Positions 18,801-27,335 of a DNA stretch of 59,476 bases are shown piece after piece. The translations under genes were made by a program, and so were the position numbers. This DNA comes from Bacteroidota bacterium (GTDB taxonomy: Bacteria; Bacteroidota; Bacteroidia; Palsa-965), in NCBI GenBank assembly GCA_013288325.1, contig JABDCB010000012.1, positions 1-59,476 on the forward strand, in the 5' to 3' direction. Within the stretch, counting starts at the first letter, position 1. The number at the start of each line of letters is the position of its first letter. The notes beneath the pieces are model-generated. The model did no database searches. It was not told the DNA's origin and saw only the letters and a program-made list of their open reading frames with translations.

Positions 18801-21206
18801 TGTCAACGGAATATTCACGGTGGCACCGCTACAGATGGTAACAGCCGATGTGCTGGTCATTACCGGTTTAGGATTCACTGTAATAGTAACCGTTTGGGGA
18901 GTACCTGCACAGGTTCCTCCTACCGAGGTAGGTGTAACGGTATAAGTAACTGTTTGTGCCGTCAGCGAGTTATTGGTAATCACATCGCCCAGCGTTGTGG
19001 CCGATTGTGGGGTAAGACTTTGACCACTTGTATTTGGATTGCTGGATGCCATCCAGCTAAAGTTTGAAGCTACACTGCTGGTAAGCGCAAGTCCTACCGA
19101 TTGTCCGCTACAGATGGTCAATGCCGAACTGCTCGTCATCAAAGGTGTAGGGTTTACGGTAATCGTTACCGTTTGGGGTGTACCTGCACAACCACCGGAA
19201 ACACCGGTTGGAGTAACCGTATACACGACACTGGTAGATGAAAGACTGGACGTATTAACCAGGTTATTGTTGATGGTGCTTGTTGACTGAGTACTGGTGC
19301 TTGCTCCGGTTACCTGGCTATTACTTGCTGCTACCCAGCCATACGTGGCGGCTACACCGGTATTGGTGAGGGGGATATTAAGCGATTGTCCGCTACAGAT
19401 AGTGGCTGACGAAGCGCTGGACATTACCGGAGGGTTGACACTGCAAAGAATTTCATCCAGATGCCGGGTCCATACACCCAGTCCGGTGCTTCCAACAAAA
19501 ACATTGTTTCCGTTTACTGCAAAACCATAATGGTTGATGCTGGGCAATCCGGTGTTGATGGCTGTCCACGTAGCACCATTATTGGTGGATACATTTACTC
19601 CATAACCAATCGCATAAATATTGGCACCGCTTGCATTCACCTCATAAACACTTCCTACTATTCCGGTGTTGGACAAGGTCCAGCTGGCTCCGCTGTTAGT
19701 AGATAAGTATACAGCGTTACCGCTTCCGACAATGGCAAAAAGATTGGTTCCGCTGGAGGCAAGTGAATAAACCCAGCCAGCAGGCAGGCCTGTATTGACT
19801 GTTGTCCAGCTTGTTCCGTTATTGGTAGATACAAATACACCTTTGGTATCGGTAGCAGCAAAAAGACTGGTGCCGATGACTGCCAATGAATTAATATTGC
19901 TGCTGGTGAGGCCGCTATTGACCGCAGTCCAGCTTGTTCCGTTATTGGTGGATAAAAACACACCTCCTCCGAAAGTTGCTGCAAACAGATTGGTTCCGAT
20001 AACAGCAAGCTGTTGTATGTTGGTGTTTGATAAACCCGAATTCACAGCAGTCCAACTGGCTCCGTTGTTGGTGGTATAAAATACACCAGCGGCAGTGCCG
20101 ACAAATGTGGTAGACCCCATCATGGCAAAAGCCTGTACCGTGGAATTGGTAAGACCGATATTCACCCCGCTCCAATTGGCTCCATTGCTACCGGTTAAAA
20201 AAGCACCGCTACCATTGCCACCCGCATATAAGTTACCCGACCCATCCAGCATGATAGCACGTATATCGGATGTAATAAGTCCGTTGTTGGATGTGGCCCA
20301 GCTCGTACCAAAGTTGCCTGTCACTTCCACACCTGTGGCATTGGTACCAATGAATATATTGGCTCCCATCACCTGCACAGCATTTACAAAGGCTGTGGTG
20401 ATGCCTGTATTCACGGCATTCCAGGTAGTTCCGAAATCTGTTGTCTTATATACACCTGCTCCTCCTGTACCTGCATACAAATCGGTACCATCAAAGGCCA
20501 GACAATTAACCGTCAGGCTTAATCCGCTAAGACCGGTATTTTTTGCCGTCCAGGTTGTTCCGTTATCGGTAGACACGTATACTCCGGATCCATTGGTTCC
20601 GGCATATATGCTGGAACCACTTGTCTTCATCGCTATCACGGATGTCTGTGTACCGTTGGCCAATGTCCAGGTTACTCCATCGTTGGTTGAAATATAAACG
20701 CCGGTTGTTGTAGCGGCCAGATAATCGCTTCCCACTACCACCAGGGTAGCATTGATAAGTGTAGAGCTTTGCTGGTTCCAGCTTGTACCATTATTGGTAG
20801 ACCGATAGATACCTCCGTTATTGGAGGCAATAAGTGTGGTGCCAAGTTCCACAATCGACGAGCCGGAGTAGAAACCTCCGCCCAGTATAACCGACCAGCT
20901 GGATCCGTTATTAGTAGACAGATACAGCCCGTTATCTCCGGCCGCAAATATGTTGGAACCGTTTAACATCAAGGTATGAAAGGCATAAATGCCATATCCA
21001 TTAGCCGAGAGGTTCCAGTTAGCCCCGAAATTGGAGGATGAAAAAATACCGCTATTTTGGGTACCCGTAAAAAGCGTGGTTCCGTCAGTAGCAAAGCAAT
21101 TCACTTTGCCGGTAGTGTATGGACCATTTGTCTGTGTCCACTGGGCTGGTGCATTCAGTCCGCAGAGAACAAAAAGGATGAGGAATAGCTTGTAGCTTAC
21201 TTTCAT
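15876..21206 (-). CDS. Giant T9SS-exported BNR/PKD-like repeat protein (1776 aa)
   Basis: Residues 1-21 are a signal peptide. About 25-590 is a series of ~40-45-residue BNR/YCF48-like propeller repeats (STNNGTSW, GTNLFAAT). About 590-1290 holds seven PKD-like modules of ~90 residues, each with an ATICSG or ATICGG start and a VVYTVTPT middle. Three shorter related modules follow (FSYASGTYC and similar), then an FN3-like region (SFIVYRETGAGYQRIG). The last ~75 residues form a T9SS type A sorting domain (SVYPNPAMDQVTVQI ... KLVVQ). It is probably a surface adhesin or matrix protein. The repetitive DNA gives many spurious opposite-strand frames. Confidence 0.88.
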   Translation of the reverse strand: MKVSYKLFLILFVLCGLNAPAQWTQTNGPYTTGKVNCFATDGTTLFTGTQNSGIFSSSNFGANWNLSANGYGIYAFHTLMLNGSNIFAAGDNGLYLSTNNGSSWSVILGGGFYSGSSIVELGTTLIASNNGGIYRSTNNGTSWNQQSSTLINATLVVVGSDYLAATTTGVYISTNDGVTWTLANGTQTSVIAMKTSGSSIYAGTNGSGVYVSTDNGTTWTAKNTGLSGLSLTVNCLAFDGTDLYAGTGGAGVYKTTDFGTTWNAVNTGITTAFVNAVQVMGANIFIGTNATGVEVTGNFGTSWATSNNGLITSDIRAIMLDGSGNLYAGGNGSGAFLTGSNGANWSGVNIGLTNSTVQAFAMMGSTTFVGTAAGVFYTTNNGASWTAVNSGLSNTNIQQLAVIGTNLFAATFGGGVFLSTNNGTSWTAVNSGLTSSNINSLAVIGTSLFAATDTKGVFVSTNNGTSWTTVNTGLPAGWVYSLASSGTNLFAIVGSGNAVYLSTNSGASWTLSNTGIVGSVYEVNASGANIYAIGYGVNVSTNNGATWTAINTGLPSINHYGFAVNGNNVFVGSTGLGVWTRHLDEILCSVNPPVMSSASSATICSGQSLNIPLTNTGVAATYGWVAASNSQVTGASTSTQSTSTINNNLVNTSSLSSTSVVYTVTPTGVSGGCAGTPQTVTITVNPTPLMTSSSALTICSGQSVGLALTSSVASNFSWMASSNPNTSGQSLTPQSATTLGDVITNNSLTAQTVTYTVTPTSVGGTCAGTPQTVTITVNPKPVMTSTSAVTICSGATVNIPLTSDVQSNYTWIAAANANTTGASTTIQSPSTLSNTIVNTSAVAQNVVYTVTPTAVVGGCAGSQTVTVTVNPAPVMTSGTSATICSGGAVNIPLTTNIAANFVWSATLDNPNTTGESLTSQTTATLNNTIVNNSNSSQVVYYTVTPASVSGGCAGASQSVSVTVNPVPSMISNATATICSGDPVNLSLSASISSSFSWMAATNSNVSGESTTAQATGTINDLLTNNSNSTQNVMYTVTPTATILGGCAGTPQTVTVTVNPVPSMTSASSATICGGGTVNIPLTSNVASSYIWSAANNVNTSGEDVSSQSSNTLSNTITNSTSVAQNVVYTVTPTSTVGSCAGIAQTVNVTVNPSPIMISSANATICSGGTVNIPLISTTPATYSWIATDNLNTTGESLTAQTGNSLTNTIVNNSATVQDVIYTVTPTSGAGCVGGGQIVSVVVNPLDNAGFSYASGTYCQSGNDPSALITGVSGGSFSATAGLVFLNTNNGLINLAASAPGTYTVTYNTNSTCSNSSNVNITITQAPMASFTYPSAAYCSSAANPSPVMGSGASTGVFSANPTGLAFVSTATGVINLSGSVPGTYTVTNTIAASGGCASVSATAVITVNPLPVVSFSGLNATYYYNDAPASLVGVPTGGTFSGTGVSGSLFSPSVAGGGTFPITYSYTDGNGCSNTSAVFSTTVLAQPAPPSICEVTVDDSSKFNIIYWEKTRYTKVDSFIVYRETGAGYQRIGAIGDTSFSAFTDTVRHKYFPNTGDPNAGTYRYKLQIRDSLGNYSPMSPYHNTIYINQTFGTFTWNAYEIEGQPVPLPSATLISYDLWRKDSTNGTWNIVNSVAGSQLTQTDVGWNATLQHLGSWRVQTNWDIQCNPTRTLINTSHSNIRHPAGTVINSGINELELNNAISVYPNPAMDQVTVQIGAETKDLTIRIYNMVGQVVYQSTVTNQKTVIDVSPFAKGVYTIEVANTSAKGFKKLVVQ

Positions 21207-21261
21207 GTGTGTTTTTTTTCAGATTATCTTGTCGAAAGTCTCTTTCAACGAATAAATGTAC

Positions 21262-21288
21262 AAAAAAAAGCACCCGGAGCGGGTGCTT
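21262..21288 (-). terminator. Rho-independent terminator of the Reg_prop/SpoIIE gene
   Basis: Perfect 9-bp stem AAGCACCCG / CGGGTGCTT (21268-21276, 21280-21288) with a 3-nt loop. On the minus strand it is followed by a run of eight T. It lies 54 bp downstream of the stop at 21342. Confidence 0.9.
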
Positions 21289-21341
21289 GTGGATAATATT
21301 CAAAACAAGAAACCAGGACGCTAAGCCCCTCACTATCAGGA

Positions 21342-24300
21342 TCAAATCTCAACACCCATCACCAGGATATCGTCTGTTTGTTCAATATTTTTTCTGAAAT
21401 CAACGATAAACTTATCCAATGCGGCTTTCTGATCAACCATGGGCATATCCTGTAAGGACAAAATAAGTTCACGAAAACGCTTTTTAGTCAGTTTCTTTTT
21501 ATTCTCTCCTCCAAACTGATCGGCAAAACCATCGGAGAAAATATAAATCTTATCTCCCGTTGTCAGTTCAAACCGGTGTGCATTAAATGTATGACTTATA
21601 TAGCTGTGCGCTATCGGATGTTTATCGGCTTTTATTTCGGTCAGCTCCCCTTTTCGTATCAGCCACAACGGATTATTGGCACCGGCCCAGGTAAGCACAT
21701 TGGTCTTTGGATCAAAACAGCAAAACGAGATATCCATACCATCGTTAATCTCTTCCTCACTTTGGGCAAAATAGTCTATCACCAGCTCGGCAGTCTTGGT
21801 AAGGATAGCATCGGGAGTACGTAATCCAAGCTCGCGTACTGCCCGGTATAAAGCATTATTACAAACCACGCTCACCATGGCTCCGGGAACACCATGTCCG
21901 GTACAATCGCAGGCGGCAAACAGTACAAAACCATCTACCGCTTCCATCCAGTAAAAATCGCCGGCTACAATATCCTTGGGTTTATACAGGATAAATGATT
22001 TAGGCAGGTGACTCGCTACCGTTCTGGCCGATGGCAAAATAGCATTCTGTATCCGTTTGGCATAAACGATACTATCCTTGATATTTTTGTTCGATTCCGA
22101 CAGCTCTCTTGTTCGCTCGCTTACGGTCTGCTCCAGGATGGCTTTCTCCTTAGCTATTTTTGAAGTGCGGTAATTGATAAAAGAGAAGATAGAAACCACA
22201 GCTATCACAACCGCCAGGGTATAAAACCACCATGTTTGCCACCACGGCGCCCGGATGCTGAATGTAAACGAAACCGGAATGGTATTGCTGATGCCATTGC
22301 TGTTGATGGCTTTTACTTTAAAGGTATAACTCCTTCCGGGAGTAATGTTCGAAAAGTTAGCTTCGGTGCTGGATGATAACGGAGACCAGCCTGTATCCTG
22401 CCCCTCCATCTTAAATGAATAAAGGATCTTATCCGTGGTAAGGGCTTTGAAATGGAATGTCAGGTGATTCTCGGTATACGGCAGGGTGAGATGCCGGGGC
22501 AGATTGTTTTTCACATCTACCGAGTCGGTATATTTTTTCCAGTCCACCGATCGGTAAGCAAGCAGGATATCAGTCAGGATGAGTTTAGGAGCCGTGGTAT
22601 TCTCCACATCAAACTTACGGTTGTAGGCGCATAATCCGTTATTGGATCCGAACCAGACCAGAGCGGGATTATTTTTAGATACCTCTATGCTGCTTACTTC
22701 CCCGCCTTTAAAGCCTTCGTTTTCTCCGTAGTAACGTACTGACTGTACACCTATATCATCAGTCAGCTTAATGCGGTTAATTCCTTTTTCCGTTCCGGCC
22801 CAGATACATTTATCAATGGGATCCCATTCCATAGCTTCGATAAAGTTCGAACACAATCCGTCTGCGGTGGAGATGGTGGTAAACTTCTTTCCGTCATAAC
22901 AACAGATTCCTTTTTCCTGTGTTCCGAAAAACAAGACGCCTTTATCATTCTCGGTGATGGACCATACAAACTTATCTACCAGTCCCACTTTCCGTGAATA
23001 AGGAGTAAATGTGGTACCGTCATAAAAAAGCACTCCTATATCCGAAGTGCCTATCCACAAATTATCTTTTGAATCGAGAAACAGGGTAACGATATTGTTA
23101 GATGGCAATCCGTTTGCCATGCTGTAATTTTTTACTTCCTGATTTTTGTTGACACAAAACAAACCCGAACCAAAATCACCGATCCAGGTATTTCCTTTTT
23201 TGTCAAACATAATTTTTACCGGTTCCACAATATTATCCACACCAGCTTTCGCAATATGGGAGGAAACAGTAAAATGATTTTCTTCCTTTTTCAGTACATA
23301 CACCCCTTCATTCACCACTCCGGCATAGATATCGCCTTCTTTATTCTGATTGATGGAAATGATATTCGTATTCTTCAGCTGATCGGCAGGGACAATGGTT
23401 TTGTTGGCATTCAATACATTCAATCCAAGCCCTTGTGTTCCGATAAGCAAGGCACCGTTCCTATCCATGTGTATGCCACCAATCTTATTGCTCGATAATC
23501 CCTGTTTGGCGGTATAGGTGCTGAACGATTCGTTGTTAAACAAATCGGCTCCTCCATTGGTGGTACCGATCCAGATATTGCCTTCGTAATCACAGCTGAT
23601 GCTATACACCTGGTTGGATGATAATCCATTGCTTTCATCAAACTGGATAAAATCCTTGCCATCGTATTTCAGAATCCCTTCCTGATCGGTGGTGAGCCAT
23701 ATATTGTGATTTTTATCTTCCAGCAAACCGAAGATCTTGTCGGTCTTGGCCAGCTTTTCAGGCAGACTGATCTTCTCGAATTCCGATCCGTTGTATTTCA
23801 GAAAGCCATGTTCGGCCGTACCGGCAAACCAGAGATTTCCTTTGGAATCAACCAGGATGGAATAAAACGATTTGGTACCTACTTCTTTGGTATGTGAGAA
23901 ATTGGTGATTTTACTTCCGTCATATTTCGAAATTCCGTCGTTGGTGGCAAACCAGTAATTGCCTTTGGTGTCTTTGGCTACGGCAAACACCGTATTGCTC
24001 AGCAATCCATTGCGGGAGGTGATCTTTTCAAATTCCTTTCCATTGTATTTGCTGGCTCCGCCCCGGTCCGTAGCAAACCAGATGGTGTTGGCATCATCAA
24101 TAAAGATGGAATTGATATGCATATCGCCGAGGCCTTCCTTTTTGGAATAGTTCCTGAACTTGACTCCATCGTATTCCGATACCCCGTCGGTGGTACCTAT
24201 CCAGATGTTTCCCTGTTTATCCTCATTGATACAGGTCACATCATCGGCAATGAGGCCGTCGTTGAGACTGAAATTCTTAAATGCTTTCCCGTCAAACCGG

Positions 24301-24485
24301 CTGATCCCTGTTTGGGTACCAAACCATACATAGCCCCGGCTATCCTGAAAGATGCTGTTTACATTGGAGCCTATCAATCCTTCCTTGGTACCAAAATATT
24401 TAAAATTGTATTGCTGTGAATAAGCGCTGTGGATAAAGGCAAAAAAGAGAAGAAGAAATATGGACGGAAGCCAGTGCCTTTTCAT
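21342..24485 (-). CDS. Two-component-propeller sensor with SpoIIE-type PP2C phosphatase output
   Basis: A 1047-aa membrane sensor: signal peptide (1-23, ...SAYSQ); a double propeller of Reg_prop repeats (about 25-690) with the recurring GNIWIGTTDGVSEYDG pattern; a Y_Y_Y domain (about 690-745, FKMEGQDTGWSPLS); one membrane helix (about 748-770); a coiled coil; and a SpoIIE/PP2C phosphatase domain (about 808-1047) with KPKDIVAGDFYWME, DCTGHGVPGAMVS and FSDGFADQFGG, the metal-binding Asp motifs. This resembles hybrid sensors but ends in a Ser/Thr phosphatase. It probably senses an external signal and dephosphorylates an anti-sigma-antagonist-like target. A second gene with the same output lies at 34842-37001. 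Confidence 0.9.
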   Translation of the reverse strand: MKRHWLPSIFLLLFFAFIHSAYSQQYNFKYFGTKEGLIGSNVNSIFQDSRGYVWFGTQTGISRFDGKAFKNFSLNDGLIADDVTCINEDKQGNIWIGTTDGVSEYDGVKFRNYSKKEGLGDMHINSIFIDDANTIWFATDRGGASKYNGKEFEKITSRNGLLSNTVFAVAKDTKGNYWFATNDGISKYDGSKITNFSHTKEVGTKSFYSILVDSKGNLWFAGTAEHGFLKYNGSEFEKISLPEKLAKTDKIFGLLEDKNHNIWLTTDQEGILKYDGKDFIQFDESNGLSSNQVYSISCDYEGNIWIGTTNGGADLFNNESFSTYTAKQGLSSNKIGGIHMDRNGALLIGTQGLGLNVLNANKTIVPADQLKNTNIISINQNKEGDIYAGVVNEGVYVLKKEENHFTVSSHIAKAGVDNIVEPVKIMFDKKGNTWIGDFGSGLFCVNKNQEVKNYSMANGLPSNNIVTLFLDSKDNLWIGTSDIGVLFYDGTTFTPYSRKVGLVDKFVWSITENDKGVLFFGTQEKGICCYDGKKFTTISTADGLCSNFIEAMEWDPIDKCIWAGTEKGINRIKLTDDIGVQSVRYYGENEGFKGGEVSSIEVSKNNPALVWFGSNNGLCAYNRKFDVENTTAPKLILTDILLAYRSVDWKKYTDSVDVKNNLPRHLTLPYTENHLTFHFKALTTDKILYSFKMEGQDTGWSPLSSSTEANFSNITPGRSYTFKVKAINSNGISNTIPVSFTFSIRAPWWQTWWFYTLAVVIAVVSIFSFINYRTSKIAKEKAILEQTVSERTRELSESNKNIKDSIVYAKRIQNAILPSARTVASHLPKSFILYKPKDIVAGDFYWMEAVDGFVLFAACDCTGHGVPGAMVSVVCNNALYRAVRELGLRTPDAILTKTAELVIDYFAQSEEEINDGMDISFCCFDPKTNVLTWAGANNPLWLIRKGELTEIKADKHPIAHSYISHTFNAHRFELTTGDKIYIFSDGFADQFGGENKKKLTKKRFRELILSLQDMPMVDQKAALDKFIVDFRKNIEQTDDILVMGVEI

Positions 24486-24661
24486 TCCTATAAAAGTAGT
24501 GTGTTTACAGATAGGTAAAATTAATATTAATAAGTGATGATAAAATTATCCAACAGAAGACTATAAGACACTGTATATTAGTGAAATAAGGGAATGAGGA
24601 TGGAAGAAGGGGGAATATCAGGCGCAGTGTTGCAAGGGATGGGGATACTTTCTTTTCCGGG

Positions 24662-25306
24662 TTATTTCCTCTCGTCCGGAAATACATCCTTTGTTCTTTT
24701 CTTCATCTCTTCTGCAATCACCTTTCCGTCTTCACCTTGTTCGTGCAGATGTTTTTGAATGTTGTCATAGCTTTTGGCATCCCTGTTCTGACTTAATTTG
24801 AAAACATTCTCCATTTCTTTCACTTCTATTTCAAAGGCTACAATGGCCTTCATCATTTTTTGCAGATAATCTTTAGGCAGGTTGTCATAAACGGTGGGCG
24901 ATTGAGTATTGTTGCTTTCAAAATGTAAGGAGGTCTTGCGAAGTATGGCTTCCAGTGCGTCTTCTTCCAGAAAGCGGATAACACCCCGGGCGTGTACACT
25001 CATATAGTTCCAGGTTGATGCCTGATGAGGATTGCTGTACCAGGTGCCGCTTACATAGGCATGGTGACCGGTAAAAACCGCCAATACATTTTCATTGTGT
25101 ACAAAAGCCTTATGATGATCGGTGTTTCGCATGATATGACCACTCAGGAATTTCACCCCGTTGCGTTCTTCCATAAAAATGGGAACCTGGGTGGCCACCG
25201 GTTTGTTGGACGAATCGCATCCCGTGAGAAAAGCAAAGGGATATTGCTGAATAAACTCTTTCAGCGTCTCTTCATTTTGTTCTTTGTAATATGGGAGATC
25301 GTACAT
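24662..25306 (-). CDS. PaiB-family FMN-binding protein
   Basis: A 214-aa cytoplasmic protein of the PaiB/FMN-binding split-barrel family. The N-terminus MYDLPYYKEQNEETLKEFI, then PVATQVPIFM, LSGHIMRNTDHHKAF and VSGTWYSNPHQASTWNY are characteristic family stretches. B. subtilis PaiB is a negative regulator of sporulation and protease genes. In Bacteroidota the role is unknown and may be flavin-dependent. It is monocistronic. Confidence 0.88.
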   Translation of the reverse strand: MYDLPYYKEQNEETLKEFIQQYPFAFLTGCDSSNKPVATQVPIFMEERNGVKFLSGHIMRNTDHHKAFVHNENVLAVFTGHHAYVSGTWYSNPHQASTWNYMSVHARGVIRFLEEDALEAILRKTSLHFESNNTQSPTVYDNLPKDYLQKMMKAIVAFEIEVKEMENVFKLSQNRDAKSYDNIQKHLHEQGEDGKVIAEEMKKRTKDVFPDERK

Positions 25307-25442
25307 AATAGCATGTTTATTTGGGACAAGACAAAGGAAAGGAATTTCCGGAAGACTTGATATTGGGTGGGTTATGTTTAAAAGTCTCCTTCCCTTTAAT
25401 TAAGTGTACTTTAACCCCGTTTAATAAGCATAACCCAACCTC

Positions 25443-26057
25443 ATGCAAGATCAGACAACCGTTCAGCAACTTTCAAAACTTTATATAGCCAACGATAATG
25501 GTGTGCTGCGTGCGACACTTCCCTATCAGCTATTCGGGCCCCTGGCAATGAAAGGCAGCAGTTTCTATGTTGGCAGCAACGAATGGTTAAACAAACCGGT
25601 CACTCAAATCACCCTTGAAATAACCTGGCTGGTGAATACACTTCCCAAAAACTTCGGCGATTATTACAAATCTTATGCTCCAGCTAATGTATATGGTAAT
25701 GATTCCTTTCGGGTCAATTGCTCCGTATTGAACCAAGGCACCTGGTATCTACTGAATCCGGAGCCAATGAACTTATTTGAAACGGATGAGCAGGGAACGC
25801 TGCTCCCGTCTACCACATTATGTTTACAGATATCGCAGGAATTATTGACGATAGATCCCTCTCTTATCAGAGAGCCTGTTAACTACAATCCGGATACGGT
25901 GGCTGGTTTTATGAAGATGGAACTTGTTGCTCCGGATCATGGTTTTGGAGCGGATCTTTATGTGACGGTTTTATCAGATGCTGTACAAAATAAGACTCCC
26001 TTGCCCTTCCAGCCTTATTCTCCAAGGGTTGATAAATTAAAGGTAAGCATGTGTTAG
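25443..26057 (+). CDS. Orphan fragment resembling the large baseplate protein of contractile injection systems
   Basis: A 204-aa protein whose pattern resembles an internal stretch of Afp12/baseplate-J-like proteins of extracellular contractile injection systems in Bacteroidota: YQLFGPLAMKGSSFYVGS, then ITLEITWLVNTLPKNFGDYY, FMKMELVAPDHGFG and, before the end, PLPFQPYSPRVDKLKVSM. In full-length proteins (about 1000 aa) the last segment continues into a long C-terminal part; here it stops after ~9 residues. No sheath, tube, spike or AAA gene is nearby, so it is probably an orphan or domesticated fragment. The frame is intact from an ATG. Confidence 0.5.
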   Translation: MQDQTTVQQLSKLYIANDNGVLRATLPYQLFGPLAMKGSSFYVGSNEWLNKPVTQITLEITWLVNTLPKNFGDYYKSYAPANVYGNDSFRVNCSVLNQGTWYLLNPEPMNLFETDEQGTLLPSTTLCLQISQELLTIDPSLIREPVNYNPDTVAGFMKMELVAPDHGFGADLYVTVLSDAVQNKTPLPFQPYSPRVDKLKVSMC

Positions 26058-26079
26058 CTTTAGAGGTAGAAGCAACTTG

Positions 26080-26436
26080 TCAGAATACATTTTCAATATC
26101 ACCGAGGTTGATATCTGCTATATATTGTTTTGAAAGAAGCGTTTCTTTGTCTTTCAAAAGTTGTTCTCTCTTTTCATCATCCAGATCGGATTTAAACAGT
26201 TCTTTCAATCCCTTTCCGGTATAAAACTCCACGGTGTCTTTATTCACATCAATGATACCGGCATTCATCAATGTTCCGTCTTTTAAAAGAATGGTAACCG
26301 CCTGTCCGCTATTCTGTTTGTTAAAGAGATTCTTCTTCAGAAAATTAACAGCCTGACTGGCTGTGATACCTGTTTGAAAAGGGAGCTTTGTGATAATAAC
26401 ACCTGGGCCCTTCGGTTTTTCGCCTTTATGATTCAT
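26080..26436 (-). CDS. Conserved-looking small soluble protein, unknown function
   Basis: A 118-aa acidic/basic mixed protein without signal or membrane helices. GQAVTILLKDGTLMNAGIID suggests a small beta-barrel (SH3/Sm-like) fold, followed by a charged helix (SDLDDEKREQLLKDKETL). It starts 4 bp after the stop of the membrane protein gene at 26441, so the two are translated from one transcript. No function is recognised. Confidence 0.6.
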   Translation of the reverse strand: MNHKGEKPKGPGVIITKLPFQTGITASQAVNFLKKNLFNKQNSGQAVTILLKDGTLMNAGIIDVNKDTVEFYTGKGLKELFKSDLDDEKREQLLKDKETLLSKQYIADINLGDIENVF

Positions 26437-26440
26437 GGCT

Positions 26441-27028
26441 TTAATTATTTGGGTTCATTATTTTTATTTCCTGGGGTTCAGGCTTTGCTTTGTGCGTATA
26501 GTTATAGGCAAATGAAAACAGAATGGATATGCCCAGCACCATTCCCATACCGAGGTTGTTTTTGCACCGGTCTATCGACATACGTCTGGAACGGTTAGAT
26601 ACTTTGTTTCTGGCTGTACATAAATTGTGGATGTCAATCAGGTATGCTTTATAATCTTCCATGGCTGTACCCTTATCTCCGTTATTATAAACCATCAACT
26701 CGTTGTAATAATTTTCAAGCTGGTTTGGCAATTGCAGTTCCAGGTATGTCCTGGGGGGTGTGAGACCCGCTTTTTCAAAAATTCCGCTGAAGGTATGGAT
26801 GAACAAAACAACGGAGATGAGTAAAAATACACCTGTTAGTAAACACTGTGTGAGAAAGACAACATTGGCGTTTCCCGAAATTTTGTAATCAAAGGTAATG
26901 AGGGAATAATTGAGCCATCCCCCGATCAGGGTCAGGATGGTAAGGGAAAGATTGAGTTCGGAATCAATGCTTCTCTTTTCCTCCAGTTCTTTATAGTACA
27001 ATTCTCTGTAGAATTCAATCCTTTCCAT
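26441..27028 (-). CDS. Four-helix-type membrane protein, unknown function
   Basis: A 195-aa protein with a charged N-terminal helix, two hydrophobic segments (about 27-47 and 58-81), a soluble ~70-residue middle and a third hydrophobic segment (about 157-175) before a polar tail. No motif was recognised. It is first of a two-gene unit with the 118-aa protein (4-bp gap). The upstream region holds the TAAA-loop hairpins. Confidence 0.6.
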   Translation of the reverse strand: MERIEFYRELYYKELEEKRSIDSELNLSLTILTLIGGWLNYSLITFDYKISGNANVVFLTQCLLTGVFLLISVVLFIHTFSGIFEKAGLTPPRTYLELQLPNQLENYYNELMVYNNGDKGTAMEDYKAYLIDIHNLCTARNKVSNRSRRMSIDRCKNNLGMGMVLGISILFSFAYNYTHKAKPEPQEIKIMNPNN

Positions 27029-27085
27029 TTACTCAAATTTAACGAAAAAAAGCGAGGTTTAAAATGGTTTCATTTAAAGAATTGA

Positions 27086-27210
27086 CCCCACGCTAAAGCG
27101 TGGGGTTCGAGACTCGAAGCAGTCAAGGGATTTAGCCCTGACATTCGTTACGGATCAGGGCTAAAGCCCTGTAGATAAGCGTTTGATCCACCCCACGCTA
27201 AAGCGTGGGG
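27086..27210. repeat. Cluster of three TAAA-loop palindromes
   Basis: CCCCACGCTAAAGCGTGGGG occurs twice in the same orientation (27086-27105 and 27191-27210), each an 8-bp stem with a TAAA loop. Between them is CAGGGCTAAAGCCCTG (27156-27171), a different 6-bp stem with the same GC-TAAA-GC core. An 11-bp arm TTTAGCCCTGA (27131-27141) can pair with 27155-27165. This resembles bacterial REP/palindromic dispersed elements of Bacteroidota. It lies between divergently transcribed genes and contains no ORF. Confidence 0.8.
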
Positions 27211-27335
27211 TTATGCATTCATGGTATGTAGAGGAATTATAAAATCAAAGGGATTGAGCTTTTTAATTACAATTTAATGTCGCTCCCCATCATCTGGATT
27301 GGTTGTTGTAAAGAAACAGAACCAACCCCAGCTCC

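Noticed and set aside
17835-20947. Long plus-strand ORFs opposite the 1776-aa gene
   Set aside because: Repeat-driven shadows of the minus-strand gene; no start context or domain.
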